DNA from: Plesiocystis pacifica SIR-1
GTDB lineage: Bacteria; Myxococcota_A; Polyangia; Nannocystales; Nannocystaceae
Reading direction: 5' to 3'
Length of the DNA stretch: 64,000 bases
Assembly: GCF_000170895.1 (NCBI RefSeq)
Contig: NZ_ABCS01000038.1
Coordinates: forward strand, 1-64,000
The position numbers were made by a program, and so were the translations under genes. Below are positions 1 to 8,657 of this stretch, one piece after another (position 1 is the stretch's first letter; each line of letters begins with the position of its first letter). The notes under the pieces were generated by a model. It saw only the letters and a program-made list of their open reading frames with translations, did no database searches and had not been told where the DNA came from.

Positions 1-137
1 GTCGACGGAGGGGTCGGCTTCGGTGGGCGTTGGGGCGGCTCCTCGCGCTGGGGGATCCGACCCCCTTGCCCCTTTTGTGCCCGTCGTGGTGCGGAGGTTG
101 TTGGCTCCGACTCGACGTGGGAGCGGGGGTCTTGGGG
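1..137. other. No gene recognised at left edge
   Basis: This is GC-rich sequence downstream (on the minus strand) of the small gene ending at 138. Short open frames on the plus strand have no start signal or protein-like composition. I see nothing that can be annotated here. Confidence 0.4.
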
Positions 138-351
138 CTAATCGTTGGCGTCGAGGTCGGCGCGGATGCGGTCGGTCTCGGCTGCGCCGTACTCGCTCTC
201 GATGACGAGTCGGTAGCCGCGCTCGTAGGTGTAGGCGTCCGGGCCTGGGGCGGATGAAGGGGGCGAGGGCGGCCATGGCTTGGCCGTAGTCGTCGAAGGG
301 GTCGCGGTCGACGAGCAGTTGGCCGTCGCGTTTGACGGACAGGTAGTACAT
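138..351 (-). pseudogene. Small hypothetical protein, frameshifted by one base
   Basis: No single frame spans this gene. From the ATG at 351 the protein begins MYYLSVKRDGQLLVDRDPF and runs to about residue 35. A different frame then continues with PDAYTYERGYRLVIESEYG and stops at the TAG at 138-140. Removing one base from the run of four G at 247-250 (C on the coding strand) joins the halves into a clean 70-residue protein. The ATG lies 5 bp after the stop of the homocysteine methyltransferase gene, so this is the last cistron of that operon. No family is recognised. The defect may be a sequencing error or a real mutation. Confidence 0.6.
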
Positions 352-356
352 GGCGG

Positions 357-1313
357 TCAGGTGGCCGCGGCGATGCGCTCGCGCAGCTTCACGAGGGCCT
401 GGATGTGGGCGTAGTTGGTTCGGCAGCAGCCGCCGATGAGGCGGGCGCCGAGCTCGAACCAGCGCTCGGCGAGGGCGGCGAATTTGTTCGGCTCGAGGGC
501 GGCGCCGGACCAGCCGCGATCGATCCAGCGCTCGCCGGAGTTGGGGTAGGCGACGAGGGGGCGATCGGTGCAGGCGGCGAGGACCTCGAGGGCGGGGGCG
601 ACCTCGCGGGGGCCGACGCAGTTGACCCCGAGGGCGGCGACCTTGGGGTGGTCGGTGAGGGGGGCGAGGGCCTTGGTCAGCGGGGTGCCGTCGGCGAGGC
701 GAACGCTGCGGTCGGGGCCGGGCGGACTCAGGGAGGCGGAGATCCAGGCGCGCGGGAGGGTGTCGCCCAATTCGGTGAGCAGCTCGGTGAGCAGCTCGGC
801 GAGGGCGGCGAGCTCGACAGCGTCGGGGAAGGTCTCGAAGGCGATGAGGTCGGGCCCGGCGGCGGCGAGCTCGAGCAGGCGAGGGCGGTGAAAGTCGGCG
901 AGGGCCTCGACGCTCAGGCCGTAGCCGCCGCGGTACTCGGAGCCGTCGGCCAGGTAGGCGCCGTAGCTGCCGACAGACGCCGCGATGAGGGGCCGGGGAG
1001 CGTTCGCTTCGTCGGCGGCGGCTCGGGTCAAGGTCACGCTCTCGCGCAGCAGCGCCTTCGCCCGTGCCTCGCTCAGGCCCTTGGCTCGAAGCCCGGGGAG
1101 GCTGGCCTGATAGCTGGCTGTCGCGAGGATGTCGGCCCCAGCGTCGCGCCAGCGCCGGTGCACCGTCCGCAAGGCCTCCGGGTCATCGAGGAGCAGCCGG
1201 GCCGACCACAGCGGGTCGTCGAGGTCGCAGCCGCACGCTTCGAGCGAGGTCGCCAGCCCGCCGTCGAGGACGGCGAAGGGTTCACGCGCGAGCAGCCTGT
1301 CGAGTGCATCCAT
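357..1313 (-). CDS. mmuM: Homocysteine S-methyltransferase
   Basis: This 318-residue cytoplasmic enzyme should transfer a methyl group to homocysteine, typically from S-methylmethionine or SAM, giving methionine. The N-terminus FAVLDGGLATSLE is the usual start of the Pfam S-methyl_trans TIM barrel. The three zinc-ligand cysteines are present in VNCVGP and in GGCCRT near the C-terminus. Length fits the MmuM family (about 310). I chose the ATG at 1313. A GTG at 1334 overlaps the stop of the upstream hydrolase gene (GTGA) and would add seven residues, so translational coupling is possible. The gene is the middle of a three-gene minus-strand operon. Confidence 0.9.
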   Translation of the reverse strand: MDALDRLLAREPFAVLDGGLATSLEACGCDLDDPLWSARLLLDDPEALRTVHRRWRDAGADILATASYQASLPGLRAKGLSEARAKALLRESVTLTRAAADEANAPRPLIAASVGSYGAYLADGSEYRGGYGLSVEALADFHRPRLLELAAAGPDLIAFETFPDAVELAALAELLTELLTELGDTLPRAWISASLSPPGPDRSVRLADGTPLTKALAPLTDHPKVAALGVNCVGPREVAPALEVLAACTDRPLVAYPNSGERWIDRGWSGAALEPNKFAALAERWFELGARLIGGCCRTNYAHIQALVKLRERIAAAT

Positions 1314-1330
1314 GCCGTCGGCTTCGGCGC

Positions 1331-2164
1331 TCACGCGCGGGCCTGCTTTGCCGGGCGCAGCTTGGCCTCGAACAGCTCGAGCACCCGGTCGAGGGCGCGC
1401 CGGGTGGGGTGGCCGTCCTCGTCGACGAGGTGCTCGGTCAGCACGCTGTGGGCCGAGAGCGGGTTGCCGTGGGGGTTGCCGCGGCTCGAGTCGATCTCGA
1501 TGCCTTCGAAGTGCGGCCCCAGGCTCTCGCGCAAGCTGGCGAAGCGCCGCGCCGGGCACATGAAGTCGTGGGTGAAGCGCAGGCCGAGGACGGTCAGGTC
1601 CTCCTCGCGGCAGCGTGCGGCGACGCGCTCGAGCTCGCCGGGGTCGAGGTGCACGGCGCCCGCGTGGGCCGGGGTCACGGCGAAGGGCAGGGAGGGCTGG
1701 GACAGCACCGGGGCCTGCATGCAGGGGTCGAGGGCCATGGCCAGGGCGAAGTTGCCGGTCAGGCACATGCCGACCGCGCCCACGCCCGGGTCGTCGGGGC
1801 GCTCGGCGTGCATGGCCCGGGCGAGGGCGCGCAGCCACTCGGTCACCCGCGAGCGCTGGCCCCGGGACAGCACGGTGAACTCCCGCGCGACGCAGGCCTT
1901 GGCGATGATCTGGCCCATGTAGAGGGGGCTGGGGGGGCGCCCGGGCTCGCCGAAGAGATCGGGCAGCCAGACCCGAAAGCCCCGCTCGACCACGCGATCG
2001 GCGAACGCGACGACCTTGGGGGTGATGCCGGGGACCTCGGCCATGACGATCACCCCGGGGCCTTCGCCGCGGGTGTAGACGGTGCGCGTCTCGCCGGCGA
2101 ACTGAAAGGGGCGCTGGCCATACTCGGCCAGCGCGGCGGGGTCGCGGGGCAGGGGGGTCGCCAT
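1331..2164 (-). CDS. Dienelactone hydrolase family protein
   Basis: A 277-residue alpha/beta hydrolase of the DLH family. The nucleophile elbow is G-M-C-L-T-G with Cys134, the Cys nucleophile typical of dienelactone hydrolases rather than Ser. The strand IVMAEVPGITP and the block VWLPDLFGEPG are characteristic of the family, and a candidate catalytic His lies in AHSVLTEH near the C-terminus. It is likely cytoplasmic, as no signal peptide is seen. It is the first gene of the operon with the homocysteine methyltransferase (overlap at 1331-1334) and is divergent from pdxB, whose start is about 10-25 bp away, so the two share a very short promoter region. The substrate is unknown. Confidence 0.85.
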   Translation of the reverse strand: MATPLPRDPAALAEYGQRPFQFAGETRTVYTRGEGPGVIVMAEVPGITPKVVAFADRVVERGFRVWLPDLFGEPGRPPSPLYMGQIIAKACVAREFTVLSRGQRSRVTEWLRALARAMHAERPDDPGVGAVGMCLTGNFALAMALDPCMQAPVLSQPSLPFAVTPAHAGAVHLDPGELERVAARCREEDLTVLGLRFTHDFMCPARRFASLRESLGPHFEGIEIDSSRGNPHGNPLSAHSVLTEHLVDEDGHPTRRALDRVLELFEAKLRPAKQARA

Positions 2165-2190
2165 GGACGGCGCGAGTGTACCCTCGGGCC

Positions 2191-3384
2191 GTGGCGAAGC
2201 CCCCGATCGTCGTCGACGACGCCGTCCCCCTCGCCGGGGAGGTGTTCACAAAGCTCGGGGAGGTCCACGCCTTGCCCTCGGGGGCCATCGACGCGGCCAC
2301 GCTCGCCCGGATCGGCGCGCGAGCCCTGGTCGTGCGCAGCGTGACGACCGTCGACGCCGCCCTGCTCGACGCCTGCCCCGAGCTCGAGTTCGTCGGCACG
2401 GCGACGGCGGGCCTCGACCACCTCGACCTCGAGGCCCTCGCCGCGCGCGAGGTGGCGGTCGCGGACGCGGCCGGGTGCAACAGCCTGGCCGTCGCCCAGT
2501 GGGTCGCGGCGGCCTTGCTGACCACGCGGCCGCGCTGGCCCGAGGCGCTGCGCGAGGCCGGGGACGCGCCGACGGTCGGGGTCGTCGGCCACGGCCACGT
2601 GGGCTCGAAGGTCGCCCGAACGCTGCGCGCCCTCGGCTTCCCCGTGCTGGTCAGCGACCCCTTCGCGCCGCCCTCGGATCCGGCGGTCGCCGTCGACTTC
2701 GAGACCCTGTGGCGGCGCAGCGCCATCGTCAGCTTCCACGTCCCGCTGACCCGCGGCGGGCTGCACCCGACCGCGGCCATGCTCGCGCCCGTGGGCGAGG
2801 GCGGACCGCCGCTCGCGGGCCCCAAGCTCGTCGTCAACACCAGCCGCGGGCCCGTCGTACGCGACGCGGCCCTCGACCGACCGGACGTGCGCGCGGCGAT
2901 CCTCGACGTGTGGGAGGGCGAGCCCGAGCCCGCCGCCGCGCGCCTCCGGGACCCCAAGGTGCTGCTCGCCTCGCCCCACGTCGCCGGCTACAGCCTCGAC
3001 GCGAAGATCGACGCCAGCTTGGCCGTCGCGCGGCAGCTCGCCGCCCGCTGGGGGGCCGAGCGCGGGGCCTTCGAGCGCGGGCGTTGGCTCGGTCCGGCGG
3101 GCGTGGTCGAGGGGGGGACGAGCGCCGAGATCCTGAGGGCCGTCGTCGCCCTCGAAGCCGACGATCGCAGCGTCCGCGCGCTGGCCGAGCTCGAAACTGG
3201 CGGGGCAGGCGCGAGTCCACGGGCGAGGGCTTTCGAGGCGCTTCGGCGGGGCTACGCGCTGCGCCGGGAGTTCGGCGCCTGGGAGGCCGTGGGCGGCGAT
3301 TCGCGCCTGGACACCCTGGGCTTTGGGCGAGCCAAAAAGGGCGCAGACCGCACGGGACCAAGCGAGCCGAAAACGGCGTTTTGA
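2191..3384 (+). CDS. pdxB: Erythronate-4-phosphate dehydrogenase
   Basis: A D-2-hydroxyacid dehydrogenase that oxidises 4-phosphoerythronate in the DXP-dependent route to pyridoxal 5'-phosphate. The order of blocks matches E. coli PdxB: an N-terminal VVDDAVPLAGEVF, VRSVTTVD, FVGTATAGLDHLD, CNSLAVAQWV, the Rossmann motif VGVVGHGHVGSKV, catalytic Arg in VNTSRGPVV, VWEGEPEP and catalytic His in SPHVAGYS. The protein is 397 residues from the GTG at 2191. A GTG at 2176 would add five. The last 25 or so residues (from GFGRAKKG) have no counterpart and look like read-through. PdxB is best known from gammaproteobacteria. Confidence 0.87.
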   Translation: MAKPPIVVDDAVPLAGEVFTKLGEVHALPSGAIDAATLARIGARALVVRSVTTVDAALLDACPELEFVGTATAGLDHLDLEALAAREVAVADAAGCNSLAVAQWVAAALLTTRPRWPEALREAGDAPTVGVVGHGHVGSKVARTLRALGFPVLVSDPFAPPSDPAVAVDFETLWRRSAIVSFHVPLTRGGLHPTAAMLAPVGEGGPPLAGPKLVVNTSRGPVVRDAALDRPDVRAAILDVWEGEPEPAAARLRDPKVLLASPHVAGYSLDAKIDASLAVARQLAARWGAERGAFERGRWLGPAGVVEGGTSAEILRAVVALEADDRSVRALAELETGGAGASPRARAFEALRRGYALRREFGAWEAVGGDSRLDTLGFGRAKKGADRTGPSEPKTAF

Positions 3385-3492
3385 CGCGCCTTTGGGCGAG
3401 CGGAGCTCGCGCCACGCGTCCAGGGAGGCCCGTGTGAGCCCCCTTGTCGCCAATGTGAACCGTTCGGTGCCCGCTCGGTACGATAAGCGCGG

Positions 3493-5163
3493 ATGCCGGA
3501 GACCCCGAACATGGCCAACGACGACCGCTCGAATCTCCGCGCGCTCAGCCCCGAGCGCGCGCTCTTGACCCCCACCTGGGTCGCCTCGCTGGTTGTGCTC
3601 GTCGCCAACGACCACTGGCTCAAGGGCTCGGGCCTGCTGCCCGACGTCGCCACGGGCAAGCTCAGCGACTTCGCGGGCATGATCGTCGCGCCCGTGCTGC
3701 TCGCGGTGCTGCTGCGCGTGCGGACCCGTCGGGGCCTGCTCGCCTGCCACCTCGCCGTCGCCGGGGTGTTCTCCGCCATCCAGCTCTCGCCCGCCTTCGC
3801 CGGGCAGTGGTCCTCGCTGATGGCCGCCGTCGGTCACCCCTGGGCGATCACCTGCGACCCCACGGACCTGCTCGCGCTGCCCTTCCTGCTCCTGAGCTGG
3901 CGGCTGCTCGTGCCCGAGATGGAGGCCGAGCGCTCGCTCCTCGTCCCGCTGCAGCGCACGGCCATCGCGGCCCTGAGCGTGGTCGGGCTGTGGTCCACGG
4001 TTGCGACCTCGGAGATCGACGGGGGGATCGACGAGAGCAACGTGTGGTTCGAGGACGTGTTCGGGCGCGTCTACATCAACAACGCCAACGACTTCGACAT
4101 CAGCTTGTTCATCCGGCCGCTGCGCGAGGACATCCACGTCGACTGCGACGACGTCGCCAGCGAGCCCGAGCGCCTGCTCGCCGACGCGGCCTTCGGCGAG
4201 GCCGAGCACTGGTCGCTGCCGCCGCGGACCAACGTCGCCATCGAGATGAACACCAGCCGCAAGTGCTCCGCGGCCCTGGTCGCCGGCGAGGGCATCCCGC
4301 CCCAGCTGATCTTCGTCGACAACGACGTCGTCGTGCAGCAGTCCTTCCCCGGTCAGACCCTCGACAGCGTCGACCTGCTCCCGCTCAACGGCATGGCCAT
4401 CGAGTTCGGCGAGGGCGGCGGGACCTGGATCGGCGGCGAGACCTGGCGCTACACCCCGACCGACGCCGCCCCGGAGCAGCCGCAGAGCTGCGAGCCGATC
4501 GAGGGCGAGAGCCGCCTCGACTGGTCCGACGTCCCGGCCAACGGCCTCAACGCCCGCGTCGAGGGCCTCGACCTGGGCCCCGACGGCTGCTTCGAGTTCA
4601 CCATGCAGCGCGTCGAGATCAGCGACGGCGTGGCGGTGGACATCGGCAACCTCGAGCCCTGGTACCTGTGCGCCCCGGAGGCGGCCGTGCCCTTCGCCGT
4701 CGGCGAGACCGTGCTCGTCGAGCGCTCCGCGGCCCTGGCCGACGCCGGGGTGGACGTGACCGAGCTCGACCCCGAGACCCTCGAGGTCGCCACCGACGAG
4801 CAGGGCCGAGCGCTCCGCATCGCCCGCTACATGCGCGGCGCCGCCGACCCGGGCGACATCGACACGGCCGTCGATCAGGTCCTCGTCGCCGTGCCCCGGG
4901 CGGGCTGCCCCTGGCTCGTGGCCGAGGCCTGCGCCACCGTCGAGCGCGGCGTGGACGTGGCCGTGCTCGGGGGCCAGAGCTTCTTCGTGCCCGGCGAGCC
5001 CGAGGTGTTCATGGACGAGGGCGACCCGCTCGCGGCCAAGGTCCGGACCGCGGTGCTGTCCTACGCCCGAGAGCGCGCCGTGCTCGACGGCAACTGCTCC
5101 CCGGGGTCGATGAGCCCGCCCTACGACATCGACCTGAGCGTCATCATCGAGCCCCTGAACTGA
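3493..5163 (+). CDS. Membrane-anchored protein of unknown function
   Basis: This 556-residue protein is not recognised. The N-terminal 170 residues hold about four hydrophobic segments (around residues 30-45, 60-80, 85-105 and 155-170), including the block VATGKLSDFAGMIVAP. The remaining 380 residues are hydrophilic, acidic and Cys-containing, probably extracytoplasmic, with beta-rich composition. The ATG at 3493 is followed by an in-frame ATG at 3511. Codon use matches its neighbours. The gene ends 74 bp before the VWA lipoprotein gene on the same strand and may be cotranscribed with it. The sequence gives no basis for assigning a reaction. Confidence 0.75.
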   Translation: MPETPNMANDDRSNLRALSPERALLTPTWVASLVVLVANDHWLKGSGLLPDVATGKLSDFAGMIVAPVLLAVLLRVRTRRGLLACHLAVAGVFSAIQLSPAFAGQWSSLMAAVGHPWAITCDPTDLLALPFLLLSWRLLVPEMEAERSLLVPLQRTAIAALSVVGLWSTVATSEIDGGIDESNVWFEDVFGRVYINNANDFDISLFIRPLREDIHVDCDDVASEPERLLADAAFGEAEHWSLPPRTNVAIEMNTSRKCSAALVAGEGIPPQLIFVDNDVVVQQSFPGQTLDSVDLLPLNGMAIEFGEGGGTWIGGETWRYTPTDAAPEQPQSCEPIEGESRLDWSDVPANGLNARVEGLDLGPDGCFEFTMQRVEISDGVAVDIGNLEPWYLCAPEAAVPFAVGETVLVERSAALADAGVDVTELDPETLEVATDEQGRALRIARYMRGAADPGDIDTAVDQVLVAVPRAGCPWLVAEACATVERGVDVAVLGGQSFFVPGEPEVFMDEGDPLAAKVRTAVLSYARERAVLDGNCSPGSMSPPYDIDLSVIIEPLN

Positions 5164-5237
5164 ATCCAGCCGGACGCCTGAACCACCCCGTGCGCCGCCG
5201 CGACAACCTGCCCGTAGCCCCCATGGAGACCTTGACG

Positions 5238-6812
5238 ATGAACCAGCCCAAGCAAGCCCGTCGCCCCCGCCTGGCCCTGTCGACCACCGCCCTCGCCGGT
5301 CTCCTGGCCCTGGCCGGGCCGAGCCTGGGCTGCGCCGACGCCGGCCTCGACAGCGCCGCGGGCTTCGGCGGCGGCGGCTCGGCCCTGGGCGGCGCCAACG
5401 CGGGCCAGGGCGGCGCCCAGGACTTCGGCCTGTTCCGCGAGATCCTGCTCGAGGGCGGCATCCCGGGGCCCGAGACCATCGACGACATGGGCTTCTTCGC
5501 CGAGCACCAGATCGAGCTGCCCGAGCCCACCTGCGGCGAGGACGTGTGCATCCACGGCAAGCTCGGCGTGATGGGCAACATGATCAACGGGGGCAACTGC
5601 ACGGTCGTCGTCGTCGGCATGAACACGCCCATCGACCCCGCCGAGCTCGACCGCCCGCCGCTGAACCTGACCATCGCCGTGGACCTGAGCAAGTCCATGG
5701 AGGGCGAGCCCATCGATCGCGTGCGCCAGGGCCTGCTGCAGATGCGCGAGCAGCTCGAGCCCGAGGACCGCGTCACCCTGGTCGGCTTCGGCGACGAGGC
5801 CCAGGTCATCGTCGAGAACGCCGACAAGGACTCCGTCGAGCTGGCCACGGCCATCGCCGCCCTCGTCCCCTGGGGCTCCACCAACCTCTACGCCGGCCTG
5901 CGCACGGCCTTCGAGCAGACCGACCTCTACGCCCAGGAGGGCTGGCAAAACCGGGTCCTGCTCGTGTCCGACGGCGTGCCGACCACGGGCATCGTCAACT
6001 CCGACAAGATCGAGGGCCTGGCCGAGGCCTGGAGCGGCATGGGCTACGGGCTCACGACCGTCGGCATCGGCAACGACTTCGACATCGAGCTGATGCGCAA
6101 CCTGTCCGAGCTCGGCAGCGGCAGCTTCTACTACGTCGAGGACCCCGACGCCGTCATCGAGGTGTTCTCCGAGGAGGTCCAGGCCTTCACCGTGCCCCTG
6201 GCGGAAGACGTCATCATCGACGCGACCGTGTTCGAGGGCTACGACCTGCGCGCCGTCTACGGCACCAAGCAGGTCGAGACCTGGGGCAACCAGGCGCTGA
6301 TCGACATCCCGATCCTGCAGATCGCCCACCGCGAGGGCGCCAGCGACAACGAGAACGGCCGCCGCGGCGGCGGCGGGGCGATGATCTTCGAGCTGCTGCC
6401 CACCGGCGAGAGCCCCGGCGAGGTCGGCCGCCTCGAGTTCGAGTACACCGTCCCGGGCACCGAGGAGGTCGTCGAGCAGGTCGTCGAAATCTCCTCGCCC
6501 CTGGGCCCGTGGGAGCTGCCCGAGGACGGCTTCTTCGAGGCCGACGCCGTCGAGAAGAGCTTCGTCATGCTCAACATCTACGTGGGCTTCGAGATGGCCG
6601 CGAGCCGGGCCGCCGCGGGCGACTACGCGGGCGCGCTGACCGTGCTCGAGCCGCTGGTGCTGTCCGTCGAGGACTGGCTGAGCGCCAACGAGGACGAGGA
6701 CATCGAGGACGACCTGTTCTACATCAACCTGTTCATCGACAACCTCGAGGCCCAGGGCGGGGCGACCAACTCGCCCAACCCCGTGCCTCCGGACCCTTGG
6801 CCGAACGACTAG
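5238..6812 (+). CDS. VWA domain lipoprotein
   Basis: A 524-residue secreted lipoprotein. The signal peptide ends in the lipobox SLGC with Cys32. A von Willebrand A domain starts around residue 144 with the MIDAS motif D149-L-S-K-S153, followed by the Thr motif in GSTNLYAG and the Asp motif in LVSDGVPTTG, so metal-dependent ligand binding is likely. The C-terminal third resembles the region after VWA in YfbK-like proteins. The ATG at 5238 was preferred over the one at 5223 because GGAG at 5225-5228 is correctly spaced for it. It acts at the cell surface or in the periplasm. The partner is unknown. Confidence 0.87.
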   Translation: MNQPKQARRPRLALSTTALAGLLALAGPSLGCADAGLDSAAGFGGGGSALGGANAGQGGAQDFGLFREILLEGGIPGPETIDDMGFFAEHQIELPEPTCGEDVCIHGKLGVMGNMINGGNCTVVVVGMNTPIDPAELDRPPLNLTIAVDLSKSMEGEPIDRVRQGLLQMREQLEPEDRVTLVGFGDEAQVIVENADKDSVELATAIAALVPWGSTNLYAGLRTAFEQTDLYAQEGWQNRVLLVSDGVPTTGIVNSDKIEGLAEAWSGMGYGLTTVGIGNDFDIELMRNLSELGSGSFYYVEDPDAVIEVFSEEVQAFTVPLAEDVIIDATVFEGYDLRAVYGTKQVETWGNQALIDIPILQIAHREGASDNENGRRGGGGAMIFELLPTGESPGEVGRLEFEYTVPGTEEVVEQVVEISSPLGPWELPEDGFFEADAVEKSFVMLNIYVGFEMAASRAAAGDYAGALTVLEPLVLSVEDWLSANEDEDIEDDLFYINLFIDNLEAQGGATNSPNPVPPDPWPND

Positions 6813-6822
6813 TTCAAACGGC

Positions 6823-6843
6823 AGGACTCCCAAGGGGAGTCCT
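6823..6843 (+). terminator. Hairpin after the VWA gene
   Basis: Perfect 9-bp arms AGGACTCCC and GGGAGTCCT with a 3-nt loop start 10 bp after the stop codon. There is no clear T-tract, so it is either a weak intrinsic terminator or an RNA 3'-end stabiliser. Confidence 0.6.
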
Positions 6844-6853
6844 GTCGTTCGAG

Positions 6854-7308
6854 CTAGTCTCTAGGTTTGAGGAGAGCTTTCGCAGGCCCTCCCCCGTGCC
6901 GGCAAAGCCGTCCCGGGTCCCCCTCCCCGGCGGTCGGGCCGAGGCCCTCCTGGTCTCGTAGCAAGGAGCTTCGTTGGCGCGAGGGGCTTGTCTCTGGGCT
7001 TGATGGGGGGCCTTCGCAGAGCCCTCCCCCGTGCCGGCAAAGCCGTCCCGGGTCCCCCTCCCCGGCGGTCGGGCCGAGGCCCTCCTGGTCTCGTAGCAAG
7101 GAGCTTCGTTGGCGAGGGGCTTGTCTCTGGGCTTGATGGGGGGCCTTCGCAGAGCCCTCCCCCGTGCCGGCAAAGCCGTCCCGGGTCCCCCTCCCCGGCG
7201 GTCAGGCCGAGGCCCTCCTGGTCTCGTAGCAAGGAGCTTCGTTGGCGCGAGGGGGCTTGTCTCTGGGCTTGATGGAGGCCTTCGCAGAGCCCTCCTCCGT
7301 GCCGGCAA
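6854..7308. repeat. Tandem repeat, about 3.4 copies of a 133-136 bp unit
   Basis: Units begin at 6854, 6987, 7120 and 7256 with variants of CTTGTCTCTGGGCTTGATGG. The second and third copies are nearly identical. The first 30 bases of copy one have diverged and copy four is truncated after about 53 bases. Each full unit holds the same GC-rich core and ends in GGAGCTTCGTTGGCG. The array fills the gap between two convergent genes. Open frames crossing it are simply repeats of the unit and are not credible genes. Confidence 0.9.
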
Positions 7309-7320
7309 GTTGGAGCGCCC

Positions 7321-7536
7321 TCAGTCGGCTTCGACGCTGGCGATCGCGGCGACGTTGGCGACCAGCCAGGCGGACGCGGCGGCGAGCTGCAGCCAGTCTC
7401 CGGTTTCGCTGACGCCGTAGACGAACACGCTGACGATCCAGCACAAGCTGGCGACGGTCTGGCCGAGCCACTCGACGCGCAGGACTCGTTCGAGCCTGCG
7501 CGTGCGCTCGGCCCCGTTCTTTTCTGCTTTCAGCAC
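7321..7536 (-). CDS. Two-TM miniprotein coupled to the flavoprotein
   Basis: A 71-residue protein starting at the GTG at 7536, with GGGGAGGAG just upstream inside the end of the flavoprotein gene. The start overlaps the flavoprotein stop (GTGCTGA), a standard sign of translational coupling. A basic N-terminus (residues 1-20) precedes two hydrophobic segments, about residues 26-42 and 48-67. It is probably a small inner-membrane protein. No family is recognised. The coupling suggests it anchors or assists the flavoprotein. An in-frame GTG at 7542 is an alternative start. Confidence 0.65.
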   Translation of the reverse strand: MLKAEKNGAERTRRLERVLRVEWLGQTVASLCWIVSVFVYGVSETGDWLQLAAASAWLVANVAAIASVEAD

Positions 7537-8645
7537 AGGCACTCCTCCCCACAGATCGAAAGATCGTCGAGGTACATGCCCCACTTGCGGTAGAGCTCGA
7601 GTCCCGGCGCGGGCAAGCCCAGGGAGCTGGCGATGGCCTTGGCGACCACGGCGAAGCGCTGGCGGTACTTGTAGACGAAGCAAAAGATGATGCCGCCGTG
7701 GCGCACGGCGGGGCCGCACAGGAACAGCCCGGGCACGAGGGTCGACTCGTCGTTCTCGCTCAGCAGCGGGAAGCCGTCCTCGCGCGACTCGAACTGGTCG
7801 GCGACGAGCTCGTGGCTGCCCGTGAAGCCCGTGCCCAGGAGCGGCGCGACGGGGGTCTGGAACTGGCTGCCGTCGGCGGTGGTGACGGTGTAGCCGGAGT
7901 CGTCGTCGCCCTTGACCGAGGTGACCGGCATGTTCGGCAGCAGCGTCACGTGCTCGGTGAACCAGTCCTCGCGCATGCGCTCGATGGAGTAGGTCGAGAG
8001 CGCGATGCTGGGGTCGGAGGTGTCGCTCTCCCACGGGCAGCCCGAGTCGAACAGGCGCACCTTCTCGTTGCGGCTCGCCAGGTGGAAGGCCACGTCGACG
8101 CCGCTCTCGTAGCCGCCGATGACGATGAAGTCGTCGCCCGGGAGCGCATCGAAGCTGGGGATGGTCGCGGTGTGCCGGCACAGCTCGCTGCCCTCGAAGG
8201 CGCGCACGCGCGGGTACTGGTACTCGCCCGCGGCCCAGATCACGTGCTTGGCCCGGATCGTGTCCTCGTCGGTGTCGACGCGGAAGTCCTCGCCGATCTT
8301 GGTGACGCGCAGGACCCGGGTCTTGGTGCGCACGGGCAGCTGATTGAACTTGGCGACGGCGTTGAGGTAGATCGCGTACTCCTCGCCCGTGGGGTGCTCG
8401 GACTCGAGGATGAAGGCCGGGGAGGTCCCGAGCGCGACCGCGTTGAGGTCGAGCATGCCGATCGAGTGGGTCGGGAAGGAGGGCGTGATGAAGCAGGTCT
8501 CCGCCGGCCACAGGGCAAAGGAGGCGCCGATCATGTGGCGCTCGAGGATGATGAAGTTCTCGATGCCGGCGTGCTTGAGGGCCACCGCGACACCCACCCC
8601 CGCGGCTCCGCCACCGACGATCACGACGTCGTAGGAGTCGGTCAT
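7530..8645 (-). CDS. FAD/NAD(P)-binding oxidoreductase (flavin monooxygenase-like)
   Basis: A 371-residue two-dinucleotide-binding-domain flavoprotein. The FAD motif VVIVGGGAAGVGVA is at residues 7-20, a second Rossmann motif FIVIGGYESGVDVAF lies mid-protein, and an ATG-like motif is in VPGLFLCGPAV. It resembles the flavin monooxygenase/YpdA-like group and should use NAD(P)H with FAD. The C-terminus ends CGEECLC, giving three cysteines in the last seven residues, which may form a flexible redox-active tail. No signal peptide is seen. A perfect palindrome lies 13 bp upstream of the ATG, suggesting repressor control. The natural substrate cannot be told from the sequence. Confidence 0.8.
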   Translation of the reverse strand: MTDSYDVVIVGGGAAGVGVAVALKHAGIENFIILERHMIGASFALWPAETCFITPSFPTHSIGMLDLNAVALGTSPAFILESEHPTGEEYAIYLNAVAKFNQLPVRTKTRVLRVTKIGEDFRVDTDEDTIRAKHVIWAAGEYQYPRVRAFEGSELCRHTATIPSFDALPGDDFIVIGGYESGVDVAFHLASRNEKVRLFDSGCPWESDTSDPSIALSTYSIERMREDWFTEHVTLLPNMPVTSVKGDDDSGYTVTTADGSQFQTPVAPLLGTGFTGSHELVADQFESREDGFPLLSENDESTLVPGLFLCGPAVRHGGIIFCFVYKYRQRFAVVAKAIASSLGLPAPGLELYRKWGMYLDDLSICGEECLC

Positions 8646-8657
8646 GCGGCGGTTTTT

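Noticed and set aside
2050..4209. Long minus-strand open frame
   Set aside because: It overlaps pdxB and the 3493 gene, is low-complexity, and arises from GC-rich codon bias on the other strand. The same holds for long frames opposite most genes here, such as 27556-29874 and 36904-40509.
6854..7308. CRISPR array
   Set aside because: The whole 133-136 bp unit repeats with no alternation of short repeat and unique spacer.
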